Assembly (NCBI RefSeq): GCF_014643835.1
Contig: NZ_BMKD01000008.1
Span: 1 to 64,000 of the forward strand
DNA length: 64,000 bases
Source: Mucilaginibacter rubeus
GTDB taxonomy: Bacteria; Bacteroidota; Bacteroidia; Sphingobacteriales; Sphingobacteriaceae
Direction: 5' to 3'
The translations under genes were made by a program, and so were the position numbers. The notes below the pieces were generated by a model, which worked only from the letters and a program-made list of their open reading frames with translations, had not been told where the DNA came from and did not search any database. Below, in pieces: positions 1-7,106 of the stretch (the stretch's first letter is position 1; each line of letters opens with the position of its first letter).

Positions 1-44
1 CTTGCATGTCCTTAATATACAAAACAAATACCTGATTGTCAAAT

Positions 45-88
45 GTTTATAAAAAAAATAACCCAATCGAACTTTATTCGACTGGGTT
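45..88 (-). terminator. Rho-independent terminator, minus strand
   Basis: The arms at 60-70 and 78-88 pair over 11 bp with one mismatch around a 7-nt loop. Read on the minus strand, the stem is followed by a T-rich tract (plus-strand A run at 50-57). Confidence 0.6.
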
Positions 89-416
89 ATTTGAAAACCT
101 CAGTTTAGTTGCGCAACGGCCACAAACGAAAGGGGCTTTTTGTTATCCATTAATGAATAATAACCTTTTTTTTTATTATTAAATGATCTAAGAGGCGTAT
201 ATCTAAAAGCTTCGCTACCTTTTTTAATCGATCTGTCGCTTGATAATGTGCCAATGATGGGCGAAGCTCTACAGATGGATTATTGTACAATTATGATATT
301 TGTTGCCATGCTGCTTAATGCAAAGGAAAGGTAAACTTTATGTCGAAATGTGTAGTATCGCTGTTGCCAGTATTTACACACCTGTCATATCACCGCTTAA
401 ACAACCTGAGCTGTTA

Positions 417-476
417 GCAGGCAAACTGTCAATGGGCGGCGATAGCCGGTTCACATGCCCTTGACGGTTTGCCTGC
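417..476. repeat. Long imperfect inverted repeat past the mob genes
   Basis: The 21-nt arm 417-437 pairs with 457-476 with one substitution and one bulge; the loop holds a small GGC-GATA-GCC hairpin. It lies downstream of the relaxase stop on that gene's strand. It could end the mobilisation transcript or be a transfer-related site; the T tract expected of an intrinsic terminator is not obvious. Confidence 0.45.
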
Positions 477-629
477 GGAGCTATCTTTGTGACAGCGGTG
501 CTGTTGACTAATCGAAAACCCGCGAGTGGGAAAGGCAGGTGTGTATGAGGAACGAATACCCTCCTGCCGCAGCCGCATGGCCATTTTCGTCTTTCAAAAT
601 GAAATATTTGTTTGTAGTAACTTCCTAAT

Positions 630-1604
630 TCAACGTGAAATGTTCCTGCCCCTGGATTTTCTCTTTCGTTTTCTCTTTTCCTCAATCTCACTTTCTGCAA
701 CGATGTTAGCACCTCCCATATACATTGGTTCCAGCATCACTTCCAGGAAGCCTGCAGCTGTATTCCCCGCTGCGGACAGCATCTCGCCCGTTGTCGTAAA
801 CAAACCATCAGCTACCCCCTGCGCAAGTTCATTCGCCACCGACCTGCTTTCATAATTCTGCGAAGCACCTTCAACCAATACGCCCAGCTGTTCCCGCTGT
901 GATATCTCGCCGTTCTTCTGTATATTGGCGTATGCCATCGTATCTTTAAGCTGCCTGTCAAATCCAAACAGACTATCAAAAAGAGACTCCCCGATTTGTT
1001 TAAATGCTACCCGATCAAATTGGCCCATCTTTTTGGAATGCGCTTCGTTCTTGCCCCTCGAAGTGTTCATTGGGCTAAGCTTGATCTTATTGGTTATGTC
1101 CTTACGGCTGACGATAACCTGCACATGCATCTGCTCGCCCTCCTTACGTTCCCCCCGCTGTTTCAAACCCTGTTTTACTTCCGGATCATTATGGCTGTAA
1201 TACCGATAGTTTTCCAGCTTGGCGAACCATAACAGGTCTTCGTTACCATTGACACCATTCCGGTTAAAGTTCCTGGCATAAGCATCCATCACCCTGACTG
1301 CAAATCCCTTCATCTGTTCTATAGAACCCTGGTCGCCAAATTGTTCTTTTAAGAACCTTATCTCTTTCTGACTCGGGCTGATATTGACCAGGAAAAACTT
1401 AGCGTCGTCTTTGCCCAGCTTGGCAACATTACCATCGATGCTGCGCATGACCTCATAAGGTTCGATCCTGATCCGCTGACCATTGAACCAGCATTCAGGT
1501 TCCTGTTTATGGTCAATCCTATTTTCTTTTTCCAGATAATTTACCAGCCCTGCGCTGCTACCTTTGTTTGCCGCTTCCTTGTTGTCTGTGATATTGATAA
1601 ACAT
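630..1604 (-). CDS. DUF5712-family mobilisation protein (MobB-type relaxase)
   Basis: Predicted DNA relaxase that would nick the origin of transfer during conjugative mobilisation. The 324 residues match the Bacteroidota DUF5712 family: an N-terminal KGSSAGLVNYLEKEN block (residues 14-28), a central FAKLENYRYYSHND region (128-140), the MHVQVIVSRKD strand with H160 (159-169), and a strongly basic C-terminus (310-324). Some databases name this family after the unrelated molybdopterin MobB; the phage- and plasmid-like context here argues for mobilisation. It is the second gene after the BfmA/BtgA protein at 1647-2204, 42 bp away and on the same strand, the usual order of such modules. No metal-binding HUH motif is certain by eye, so catalysis is inferred from the family. 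Confidence 0.8.
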   Translation of the reverse strand: MFINITDNKEAANKGSSAGLVNYLEKENRIDHKQEPECWFNGQRIRIEPYEVMRSIDGNVAKLGKDDAKFFLVNISPSQKEIRFLKEQFGDQGSIEQMKGFAVRVMDAYARNFNRNGVNGNEDLLWFAKLENYRYYSHNDPEVKQGLKQRGERKEGEQMHVQVIVSRKDITNKIKLSPMNTSRGKNEAHSKKMGQFDRVAFKQIGESLFDSLFGFDRQLKDTMAYANIQKNGEISQREQLGVLVEGASQNYESRSVANELAQGVADGLFTTTGEMLSAAGNTAAGFLEVMLEPMYMGGANIVAESEIEEKRKRKRKSRGRNISR

Positions 1605-1646
1605 AAGTCTCCTTATACCCTAAAAAATAATTAAGATTAATGATGA

Positions 1647-2204
1647 TTAAAGCAAACTGACCTGTGATCTGGTAAGCGCGATCAGCTCATCCTTTTCCCG
1701 GCCTGAGGTCATCATACCGAAAGCGTCCCTGGATCTGATGTAACTGTCAAGAATAAACAGGAATTGCTTTTTTAAATGTTCCTTACTTTTTTGGCTTTTC
1801 GAGATCGTATTCATCAGGGCATCTATGCCGGTTAGCCTTTGCGCCAAAGCATGCTGATTATTCAACAAATCCGTATTTGCCTTGAGAACTTGGGCATTGA
1901 AACTTTCTATGATCTTGCCTTGCGACACAAATATCCTGTCCATTTCCGTTTTGATCGGAATGAGCAGCATATTCTCCTGGTTTCTGATAAAACCGATATA
2001 TTGCTGATGATTCTTCATTAAAGCATTCTTTAATAATTCATCATTCAGGTCCAGCGGATCTTTCTTGCTTTTATAAAAATAGTCTACCATCTGGATAAAA
2101 ACCTGCCGCTTCGTCCTTCCCAGTTTAAGGGCGATCTTTTCAAACTTCTGGTCTACCGCGACCGGATACCTCACTGATCTTACATTGATATCTTCTACAC
2201 TCAT
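1647..2204 (-). CDS. BfmA/BtgA-family mobilisation protein
   Basis: Accessory mobilisation protein expected to bind the origin of transfer and help the relaxase encoded just downstream. It has 185 residues if started at the ATG at 2202-2204 (MSVEDINVRSVRYP); an upstream in-frame ATG at 2240 would add 12 residues without family character. The N-terminal third (VDQKFEKIALKLGRTKRQVF) resembles a ribbon-helix-helix type DNA-binding segment followed by YFYKSKKDPLDLND, which is typical of BfmA/BtgA proteins of Bacteroides mobilisable elements; the rest looks helical. The region in front of it contains several perfect inverted repeats suitable as its binding sites. Confidence 0.8.
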   Translation of the reverse strand: MSVEDINVRSVRYPVAVDQKFEKIALKLGRTKRQVFIQMVDYFYKSKKDPLDLNDELLKNALMKNHQQYIGFIRNQENMLLIPIKTEMDRIFVSQGKIIESFNAQVLKANTDLLNNQHALAQRLTGIDALMNTISKSQKSKEHLKKQFLFILDSYIRSRDAFGMMTSGREKDELIALTRSQVSLL

Positions 2205-2256
2205 ATTTTCAAACCGACTAAATGGCTGTCTATGCAGCAATACCTTTACCTCTATA

Positions 2257-2420
2257 TGCAGGATACTCCGAAGTATCCTCTTTTCTTTTATTTCTTTGGC
2301 GTAAACGCCCTAAAGTATCCCTGGAGGATACGTAAATCCCCCGTAGCGAAGCGTAGGGCAAGCAAAGTAGGGCTCTGCCCAACTTCCGCTTGCTCCCTTG
2401 CTCCCTTGCTCCCTTGACTC
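2257..2420. other. Candidate oriT / mob promoter region with hairpins and short tandem repeats
   Basis: Directly upstream of the mob operon. It contains a perfect palindrome with 8-bp arms (2260-2267/2272-2279, AGGATACT/AGTATCCT), a GGCGT/ACGCC hairpin (2298-2309), a second GTATCC/GGATAC inverted repeat (2315-2320/2326-2331) that reuses the same half-site, and at 2389-2416 tandem copies of an 8-bp unit (GCTCCCTT). The repeated half-site next to the BtgA gene fits an origin of transfer or its autoregulatory operator. Inferred from position and symmetry; no nick site is identified. Confidence 0.45.
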
Positions 2421-2421
2421 G

Positions 2422-2502
2422 TCCTGAAATACGTTGACAGTTTTTTCTTATTCGTCCTGCAATAGATTGACAGCAGTACGGTAATCCTGAAATGGATTTA
2501 CA
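2422..2502. repeat. Three direct copies of the IS end sequence
   Basis: Copies at 2422-2439, 2455-2472 and 2485-2502, 33 and 30 nt apart, each 15-16 of 18 bases identical to the complement of the right IS end (4019-4036). Likely a transposase-binding array or the scar of nested end insertions. Confidence 0.7.
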
Positions 2503-2594
2503 AGTGTACCGTTTTTTTCAGGACATCTCAATGAGACTGCCTCGGGATTTTCTTTTCTCATTATTAAATGATTAATTGTTGTTTGTTTGTCGTG

Positions 2595-2640
2595 TTGATA
2601 TGTGGGGAACGCGTAGCGTTGTCCACATATCAATGCGTTT
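2595..2640 (+). terminator. Long hairpin inside the IS
   Basis: Outer arms 2595-2605 and 2623-2633 (11 bp, perfect) and inner arms 2608-2612 and 2616-2620 (5 bp) with a GTA loop form a near-continuous stem of 16 pairs. Read on the plus strand it is followed by a T-rich tract (2638-2660), so it would stop transcription entering the IS from the left; it also lies past the end of orfB. Confidence 0.6.
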
Positions 2641-2682
2641 TTCTTTTTTTGCTTCTTTTTTTCTTTTTACAAAACCTCCTTT

Positions 2683-3606
2683 TTATGTTGATAAATCATG
2701 GGCCTGGCTTCGGTTATAGTAATTCTTCCATAGTTGCTCTGGCTTTGCTTTTTCTTCATGAATGGTATTCGGCGTCAGGTTGCCCAAGCTCATATGAGGC
2801 CGCTCGTCGTTATAAAGGCCGATCACGAAATCCAGCACCTGTTTACCTTCCTCTATGTTGTGTACGTTATAACTGCTGAGATACTCGTTCTTAATGATAC
2901 CATTGACCCGTTCGGCAATCGCGTTGTCCCTGGGGTCGCTGCTCTCGGTCATACTGATCCTGATATTGTTCTCTTCCAGGATCTGCAGGTATTCCTTACA
3001 GCAATATTGCAGCCCCCGGTCAGAATGGCGCGTTAAAAAGGATGCATCATCTATCGTTGTCAGGGCCATTTTGAGCGCATTGACCGTTTGTACCGCTAAC
3101 AAGTTCTCCGCCAGGTTGTAGCCAACGATCTTCCTTGAATAAGCATCTGTAATGAAGCTGATGTAAAGGAAGCCGCCATTGATCCTCCAGTAGGTTATAT
3201 CGCTCACCCAAAGCTGGTTTGGCCTGCGCGGCACAAAACCTTTTATCTGGTTTGGGAACTTTCGGTACATATGAAAAGAGTCGGTGGTCGATACACGCCG
3301 TTTATATCTTTTCACCAGTAGCTTGTGGGAGGCTAAGAGATCAAACAAAGCATCTCTGCCTATTTTGATCTGGTGCTCCAACAGAAAGGGCTGAAGCAGC
3401 TCATATAGCTTCCTGGTGCCCATATGGCGATGATCTTTCCTAAGTTGTATGACTTGTTTGATCACCAGTTCCTGCTCGATGTTCACTATTTCATTGTGCT
3501 GCCAGTGCTGGTAATAGGCTTGCCTGGTGATACCAAGCAACCGGCAGATCCTGGCCAGGCTTAAATCCTTGTTGCTTTCTTTCATTTTATAGATTACTTG
3601 GTACAT
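2683..3606 (-). CDS. IS3-family transposase OrfB (DDE integrase core)
   Basis: Catalytic half of the transposase that cuts and joins the IS ends. 307 residues: an HTH_21-like N-terminal part (KMGTRKLYELL-type segment near residues 60-70), then an rve integrase core with the DDE triad visible as VSDITYW, SDRGLQY and IAERVNG. The end of the core has the usual YNDERPHMSLGNLTP motif. It lies in the -1 frame relative to orfA, and its ATG falls just after the slippery heptamer, so the active protein is probably the OrfAB fusion. The gene is intact. Length and motifs are normal for IS3 elements. Confidence 0.92.
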   Translation of the reverse strand: MYQVIYKMKESNKDLSLARICRLLGITRQAYYQHWQHNEIVNIEQELVIKQVIQLRKDHRHMGTRKLYELLQPFLLEHQIKIGRDALFDLLASHKLLVKRYKRRVSTTDSFHMYRKFPNQIKGFVPRRPNQLWVSDITYWRINGGFLYISFITDAYSRKIVGYNLAENLLAVQTVNALKMALTTIDDASFLTRHSDRGLQYCCKEYLQILEENNIRISMTESSDPRDNAIAERVNGIIKNEYLSSYNVHNIEEGKQVLDFVIGLYNDERPHMSLGNLTPNTIHEEKAKPEQLWKNYYNRSQAHDLST

Positions 3607-4001
3607 GACTTTTTTCTAATGCTGATTTTAAGTTCATTCTCTGCTATCTCTATCATGGTCAAATAGTATTGTTCACGTATGTGGCAATCCTGTAACTCAT
3701 TTTTGAGCTTATCGATCTCAACGTCTTTTTCATTTTTTGGTGGCAATGGCACCGGCTTACTGGCTGTTTTATCTTTCATGTAAAATGTGGCCGGCTTCTT
3801 TTTAACCGTAGCTTAAAGGTAGCCCAATTGCCTCATATACTTTATGATCTGCCCTTTCTCTTCTTCGTCACCGGTAAACTCCTGCCATACCTGCTGCTTT
3901 GATTTGCCGCCTTCCAAATAGGCTTTGATGATCTCATGCTTCTGTTTTACACTGAAAAACTTACTGGGTCGCTGTTTCGATTTGAATCTTTTTTCTTCCA
4001 T
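3594..4001 (-). pseudogene. IS3-family OrfA, interrupted by an in-frame TAA
   Basis: Helix-turn-helix partner of the transposase, needed for end recognition. The reading frame starts at 4001, runs 62 codons with an HTH segment (FFSVKQKHEIIKAYLEGGK), meets TAA at 3813-3815, and continues in the same frame without further stops to 3594, with a leucine-zipper-like helix (VEIDKLKNELQDCHIREQYY). An ATG at 3779 could restart translation. The whole frame would be 135 codons, normal for OrfA. I infer a nonsense mutation that probably disables the copy; recoding or genuinely split OrfA cannot be excluded. Confidence 0.7.
3609..3615 (-). promoter_or_regulatory. Programmed -1 frameshift heptamer A AAA AAG
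   Basis: On the minus strand the orfA codons AGA AAA AAG contain A_AAA_AAG in the zero frame, the classic slippery site of IS3 elements. A -1 slip here gives KK-V-MYQV and joins the orfB frame directly; without slipping, orfA ends five codons later at 3594-3596. Confidence 0.85.
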
Positions 4002-4025
4002 GTTTTGTCCTTGTTAGGTGTAAAC

Positions 4026-4205
4026 CTATTTCAGGACAAGACAGTATTTATATAGTTGATCAAATTCTTGTTCACTCTTGCGATAAAGCAGGTTAAGAAA
4101 GTGATTGTCCTCTACCTTCTTATTCCAAAACAATGGGCGGCCTATATCATTAGAGCTTTTGTTAAAATCAAAAGGTGCCCGGTGTTTAAAGTATTGTTCT
4201 CGCAT
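4026..4205 (-). pseudogene. N-terminal fragment of an unknown gene cut by the IS
   Basis: An open frame of 59 codons starts at ATG 4203-4205 and ends at a TAG inside the right IS repeat (4026-4028). Its last residues are therefore encoded by the IS. The composition (MREQYFKHRAPFDFNKSS, then many K, E, F, Y and N) looks like a genuine soluble protein, and a TAACTTTA box lies about 25 nt upstream. Directly before the ATG is an inverted repeat (4206-4222) like that in front of the histidine kinase gene. I do not recognise the family. The matching remainder is not visible left of the IS, so a deletion probably came with the insertion. Confidence 0.5.
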
Positions 4206-4222
4206 AGGTTAGACTTTAACCT
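4206..4222 (-). promoter_or_regulatory. Start-codon-adjacent inverted repeat AGGTTA-N5-TAACCT
   Basis: Perfect 6-bp arms (4206-4211, 4217-4222) abut the start codon of the truncated gene. The same arms with a 4-nt spacer sit at 7341-7356 next to the TTG start of the histidine kinase. Could be an operator or a translational hairpin. Confidence 0.45.
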
Positions 4223-4392
4223 AAAGTTAACAATTTAAATAAAATTCGCATTTCGAAAACGGAGAATATCGAAGTATCTGTATCATTGTGGTAAATAAAA
4301 AAATACAATGAAAGTTGAAGTAAGAGAATATGAGCATTTGTTCATTGCCTTACTAAAAACTAAAAATTTTAGCATTTATTCATGTACTTGTT

Positions 4393-4400
4393 TACATTTG
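4393..4400 (+). promoter_or_regulatory. -7 promoter box TACATTTG
   Basis: A perfect Bacteroidota TAnnTTTG box ends 4 nt before the ATG of the S1/P1 nuclease gene. Transcription starting some 5-8 nt further would give a leaderless or nearly leaderless mRNA. Confidence 0.55.
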
Positions 4401-4404
4401 CCCC

Positions 4405-5517
4405 ATGAGAAAAACAGTATTGAGCACCGCGTTAATAACTATATCGATTGCTCTCATATCATGGGGCTATAAGGGACACAGGGCCGTAGCTACCATTGCG
4501 CAAAAACACCTCACCGCCAATACAGCTTATGCTGTATCTGCCTATCTTAATGGTGAAGGCATGGCCGACGTCAGCACCTGGGCTGACGAACACAGGAACC
4601 CGACCACCGGTAAATGGCATTTCCTGAATCTTCCGTTAGGTTTGAACCACCAGCAATTTGTGGACTTCGTTAACCATCAAAGCAACGATAACGTTTATGG
4701 CGCCATCCTAAAAGAAGAGGCCATCCTGAAAGACAACGGATCAACATCTGAACAAAGAACCCTCGCGTTAAAGTATCTTATACACCTTATTGGCGATGCC
4801 CATCAACCCATGCACATCAGCCGTGCTGAAGACAAAGGCGGAAATACTATCCAGCTGCGCTTCGATAACAAAGGAACGAATCTGCACAGCCTTTGGGACA
4901 GCAAACTAATCGACCATGAAGGATTGAGCGAAGAAGAAATAGCGAAACAATACGACTGGGCGAACGAGACCCAGATCAAAAAATGGCAGGCCTCAGGCCC
5001 GATAGAATGGCTTTGGGAAAGCTACGAGATCAGCAGCGAACTATACGCGGATGTGAAACCCGGCCAGAATATAGATGAAGCATATTATAAAAAGTACATC
5101 CAGACCATTCATTTAAGGATCGACCAGGCGGGCATCAGGCTTGCCGGTGAATTGAATAAATTATTTAATGACACCAAAGTCAACCTACCCAAACCAGAAG
5201 CAGTGACGCCGCCAGCAACCGCCAATACAGTTCAACCTCAAAAGGTCAAACTGGAAAACAGCGCAGCCAGCGTCGGAAAAGAGGTCATCGTCACAGGCAA
5301 AGTATACAGCAGTAAAGACATCGGAAGCATGGTACTGGTAAATTTGGGGGCCGCTTACCCCCATCAACTACTGACCATCGCGCTCAAAGGGGAGGCTAAA
5401 CAATTGGCCACCCGGTTAAGCGACAAAACCATTACCGTAAAAGGAACAGTGATTGACTTTAAAGGAAAACCGGAAATTGTAGTTAATGAGCCAAGCGCTG
5501 TCAGCATCAATAAATAA
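4405..5517 (+). CDS. S1/P1-type nuclease (phospholipase C/P1 fold) with C-terminal OB-like domain
   Basis: Secreted zinc-dependent nuclease expected to degrade single-stranded nucleic acids or remove 3' phosphates. 370 residues: signal peptide 1-19, then a mature chain starting at W20 as in P1. The trinuclear zinc set is complete by spacing: W20, H25, D61, H72, H127, D131, H137, H161 and D165; the last five follow the P1 pattern (+4, +6, +24, +4). Residues about 265-368 form an extra domain (VGKEVIVTGKVYSS onward) with the look of an OB-fold, absent from P1 itself and perhaps a nucleic-acid-binding addition. The gene stands alone and is followed by a strong terminator. Confidence 0.87.
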   Translation: MRKTVLSTALITISIALISWGYKGHRAVATIAQKHLTANTAYAVSAYLNGEGMADVSTWADEHRNPTTGKWHFLNLPLGLNHQQFVDFVNHQSNDNVYGAILKEEAILKDNGSTSEQRTLALKYLIHLIGDAHQPMHISRAEDKGGNTIQLRFDNKGTNLHSLWDSKLIDHEGLSEEEIAKQYDWANETQIKKWQASGPIEWLWESYEISSELYADVKPGQNIDEAYYKKYIQTIHLRIDQAGIRLAGELNKLFNDTKVNLPKPEAVTPPATANTVQPQKVKLENSAASVGKEVIVTGKVYSSKDIGSMVLVNLGAAYPHQLLTIALKGEAKQLATRLSDKTITVKGTVIDFKGKPEIVVNEPSAVSINK

Positions 5518-5539
5518 ACGGAGGTGCTCAAATACAGGT

Positions 5540-5577
5540 AAAACCGGGCTTGCCAACAGCAGGCCCGGTTTTTTTAT
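5540..5577 (+). terminator. Rho-independent terminator after the nuclease gene
   Basis: GC-rich arms at 5541-5549 and 5563-5571 are followed by a run of T to 5575. It is 23 bp past the stop codon. Confidence 0.85.
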
Positions 5578-5585
5578 TAACGTAT

Positions 5586-5792
5586 TCAATCGAGTTTACA
5601 AAGCTCAAGCTTTCTTTTCTTCGCTTCCTCAAGCGATATTTCTATGATCTTATGCGTGCAGTTGCTCAGCCCGCGGCAGTCATTTCTAAGGTGGTACTTT
5701 TTGGCCTTAGGGCTGTCGCAGATATATACCACTGACTTGTGAGTTTTCTGGACATGCAGTAATAAAGCAAACAATAAAAAAAGAGGTCTCAT
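5586..5792 (-). CDS. Small secreted Cys/His protein
   Basis: 68 residues with an N-terminal hydrophobic segment (MRPLFLLFALLLHV) that acts as signal peptide or anchor. The mature part has the pattern YIC-x9-YHLRNDCRGLSNC-x-H ending in LELCKLD, a small Bacteroidota family with an H-x4-C motif followed by a helix containing EEAKK. The spacing suggests a metal or disulfide-stabilised fold. The 71-residue protein at 10331-10537 has the same plan (H-x4-C, A-x-AK, C-x-x-C), and both genes carry the same upstream operator-like repeat. Function unknown. Confidence 0.7.
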   Translation of the reverse strand: MRPLFLLFALLLHVQKTHKSVVYICDSPKAKKYHLRNDCRGLSNCTHKIIEISLEEAKKRKLELCKLD

Positions 5793-5815
5793 GATCGGTC
5801 CGGTTATTTTTTATT

Positions 5816-5858
5816 CAAAATTAAATGATCAAACCCATTTTCTTTAAGGTTTCCCGTA
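5816..5858 (-). promoter_or_regulatory. Operator-like repeat A plus TAATTTTG box
   Basis: On the minus strand, TACGGGAAACCTTA (5845-5858) precedes TAATTTTG (5816-5823) by 21 nt, and the box lies 23 nt before the ATG of the 68-residue protein. The same layout occurs at 9707-9750 and 10259-10302. Confidence 0.55.
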
Positions 5859-5876
5859 ATCCATTATTACCACTCA

Positions 5877-6779
5877 CTAATGATGATGGCTACGGCAAAC
5901 ATTCACCACGTAATCGGTCACTTTCTTGAGCTTTTTATCAGGGTATAAGGGATGGATCCCTCCTGCCGAAAATACCTCAATGCTATCAGCGACCCGGACA
6001 TACCAAAATCTGCCTACCGCATAGGCAGTAAGCGTATCCACCCGTTTGATCCTCCGAAAACTTTTCAAGCGGGCCTCGTCAAGAAGGATGAACGAAGTAT
6101 CTGGTTTAGGGATATTGCAGGAAGTAGCCACATAATGATCATCGTTCCAATACATACATTCTTTATTGCCAGGGGCGAGCATCCAAATTAGCCCAACCAG
6201 TAAAATGACCATTGCTATTCCTATATATAGGCGCCAGTCTTTACTAACCGATTTCTTTTGACTTATTATTTCTTCTTGCCCAATAATTTCTGTATTCGTC
6301 TCATTCCCTTCCGTTTTACTGCCTGTCGCATCATTATTATCAATGACGTTATCAAGCACCTCTTCTATTGGACTACTTGAGACATTTTCTTCAATTACGT
6401 CAGGATCAACTCCCCCACTTTTGATATATTCCTGGAACGGCCGGGCCGGGAAATCAATAAGCCACGCCAGCAATTCCACATTTTTTTCAGCGGTACTTAT
6501 CGAAGTATTTAACAGGAATTTCTCAAACCCTCGAAAATCATCCGCATCTGTATCTTTTATTGCAGCTAAATAATCATTATCACCGGCATTCATCTCGAGA
6601 TAACGAACCAACATAGGCACGTCACGCCGTCCAATCCCATCCTCCATCAGCTTTAAAAGCCGTTGCCTGATCCTGCCCCTTGTCGGCCTGATCAGCCAGT
6701 CTTCATCGGCTAACAATTGCCGCTGGTGAAAAGCATCTACAACTTCCTTCTTATAAGCAGCAAATCTATCAGTATACAT
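5877..6779 (-). CDS. One-TM protein of unknown function
   Basis: 300 residues. Residues 1-120 are helical and soluble (WLIRPTRGRIRQRLLKLMEDG, later NVELLAWLIDFPARPF). A low-complexity acidic linker rich in E, N, T and S follows (120-178), then one membrane helix (184-202). The 98 residues after it (KECMYWNDDHYVATSC, ending CRSHHH) are probably extracytoplasmic or periplasmic. This plan is that of an anti-sigma-like or sensor protein, but I do not recognise a family and the N-terminus has no clear anti-sigma motif. It is divergent from the nearby kinase and is preceded by two tandem 15-bp repeats (6812-6855), so it is probably regulated on its own. Confidence 0.72.
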   Translation of the reverse strand: MYTDRFAAYKKEVVDAFHQRQLLADEDWLIRPTRGRIRQRLLKLMEDGIGRRDVPMLVRYLEMNAGDNDYLAAIKDTDADDFRGFEKFLLNTSISTAEKNVELLAWLIDFPARPFQEYIKSGGVDPDVIEENVSSSPIEEVLDNVIDNNDATGSKTEGNETNTEIIGQEEIISQKKSVSKDWRLYIGIAMVILLVGLIWMLAPGNKECMYWNDDHYVATSCNIPKPDTSFILLDEARLKSFRRIKRVDTLTAYAVGRFWYVRVADSIEVFSAGGIHPLYPDKKLKKVTDYVVNVCRSHHH

Positions 6780-6798
6780 CCCTCTAAAAATAAGCTAT

Positions 6799-6855
6799 TT
6801 CCGGAAATATCAAGGAATTAACGGAAGAATTCCGGAACAAAAGGAATTAACGGAA
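6799..6855 (-). repeat. Two tandem operator-like units upstream of the one-TM gene
   Basis: The unit TTCCGGAA plus AAGGAATTAACGGAA occurs twice: 6799-6806 with 6812-6826, and 6830-6837 with 6841-6855. The 15-bp part is identical in both and the repeat period is 29-31 bp, about three helical turns. It begins 20 bp before the start codon of the gene at 5877-6779. Confidence 0.6.
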
Positions 6856-6956
6856 CAACCTGATGTCAAGCGAATTAGCCACTATACCTTTGCTTCATAA
6901 ATCAAAACAACCCCGGTCGGCCGGTCGGGACAGTGCACGAAACTGATTTAAACAGC

Positions 6957-7082
6957 GAAAGGAAAGCGGGGCCATAAACTGGCTTGGGAGGCAGCTAAAA
7001 GCTCCCGTTTTCCAAACGCTCACTTCCCAAAAATTAACCTGCGAAAGCTCACGGGATAGTCCCGTGTGGCCCTGCAGAAATC
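6957..7082 (+). ncRNA. Possible structured RNA
   Basis: A closing helix between 6966-6973 (GCGGGGCC) and 7068-7075 (GGCCCTGC) brackets two internal hairpins: GGGAG/CTCCC with a nested AGCT/AGCT (6986-7006) and a perfect 7-bp stem with a TAG loop (7050-7066). An alternative pairing TTGGGA/TCCCAA (6984-6989/7024-7030) could switch with the first hairpin. No ORF covers the stretch. It ends about 30 nt before the lipoprotein gene at 7107, so it may be a leader or cis-regulator. It does not match tRNA, SRP RNA or RNase P by eye. Strand is inferred from the downstream gene. Confidence 0.4.
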
Positions 7083-7106
7083 TTCAACCATTTAATTTTT
7101 TGAGAA

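Larger units (their letters stand above)
1..629. other. Non-coding left edge with two hairpins
   Basis: No convincing complete gene is visible here. A hairpin with 11-bp arms lies at 60-70/78-88 and is followed on the minus strand by a T-rich run, so it can end minus-strand transcription. Just upstream of it, on the minus strand, an open frame without a start codon runs from about 280 to a TGA at 100-102 (about 59 residues, unrecognised); it may be the tail of a decayed gene. A second, larger imperfect inverted repeat has arms at 417-437 and 457-476, about 150 nt past the stop of the relaxase gene. Confidence 0.5.
2421..4037 (-). mobile_element. IS3-family insertion sequence with -1 frameshift transposase
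   Basis: The element carries orfA (3594-4001) and orfB (2683-3606) on the minus strand. The right terminal repeat is 4019-4036; its complement TCCTGAAATAGGTTTACA matches left-side copies at 2422-2439, 2455-2472 and 2485-2502 with two, three and two mismatches, so the exact left end is uncertain. No obvious target-site duplication flanks the outermost ends. It separates the mob module from an N-terminal gene fragment at 4026-4205, so it probably inserted into that gene and part of the gene was later lost. Confidence 0.8.

Noticed and set aside
374-712. 112-codon minus frame at the relaxase end
   Set aside because: Overlaps the DUF5712 gene in another frame and contains the 417-476 inverted repeat; no family features.
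630-1604. Molybdopterin cofactor protein MobB for the first gene
   Set aside because: No P-loop at the N-terminus; sequence and neighbour match plasmid mobilisation proteins, and the shared name is coincidental.
2389-2416. Short tandem GCTCCCTT units as a CRISPR array
   Set aside because: Units of 8 bp without spacers; no Cas gene in the window.
4056-4238. 60-codon plus-strand frame right of the IS
   Set aside because: It is antisense to the more protein-like truncated frame at 4026-4205 and has a composition typical of shadow frames.
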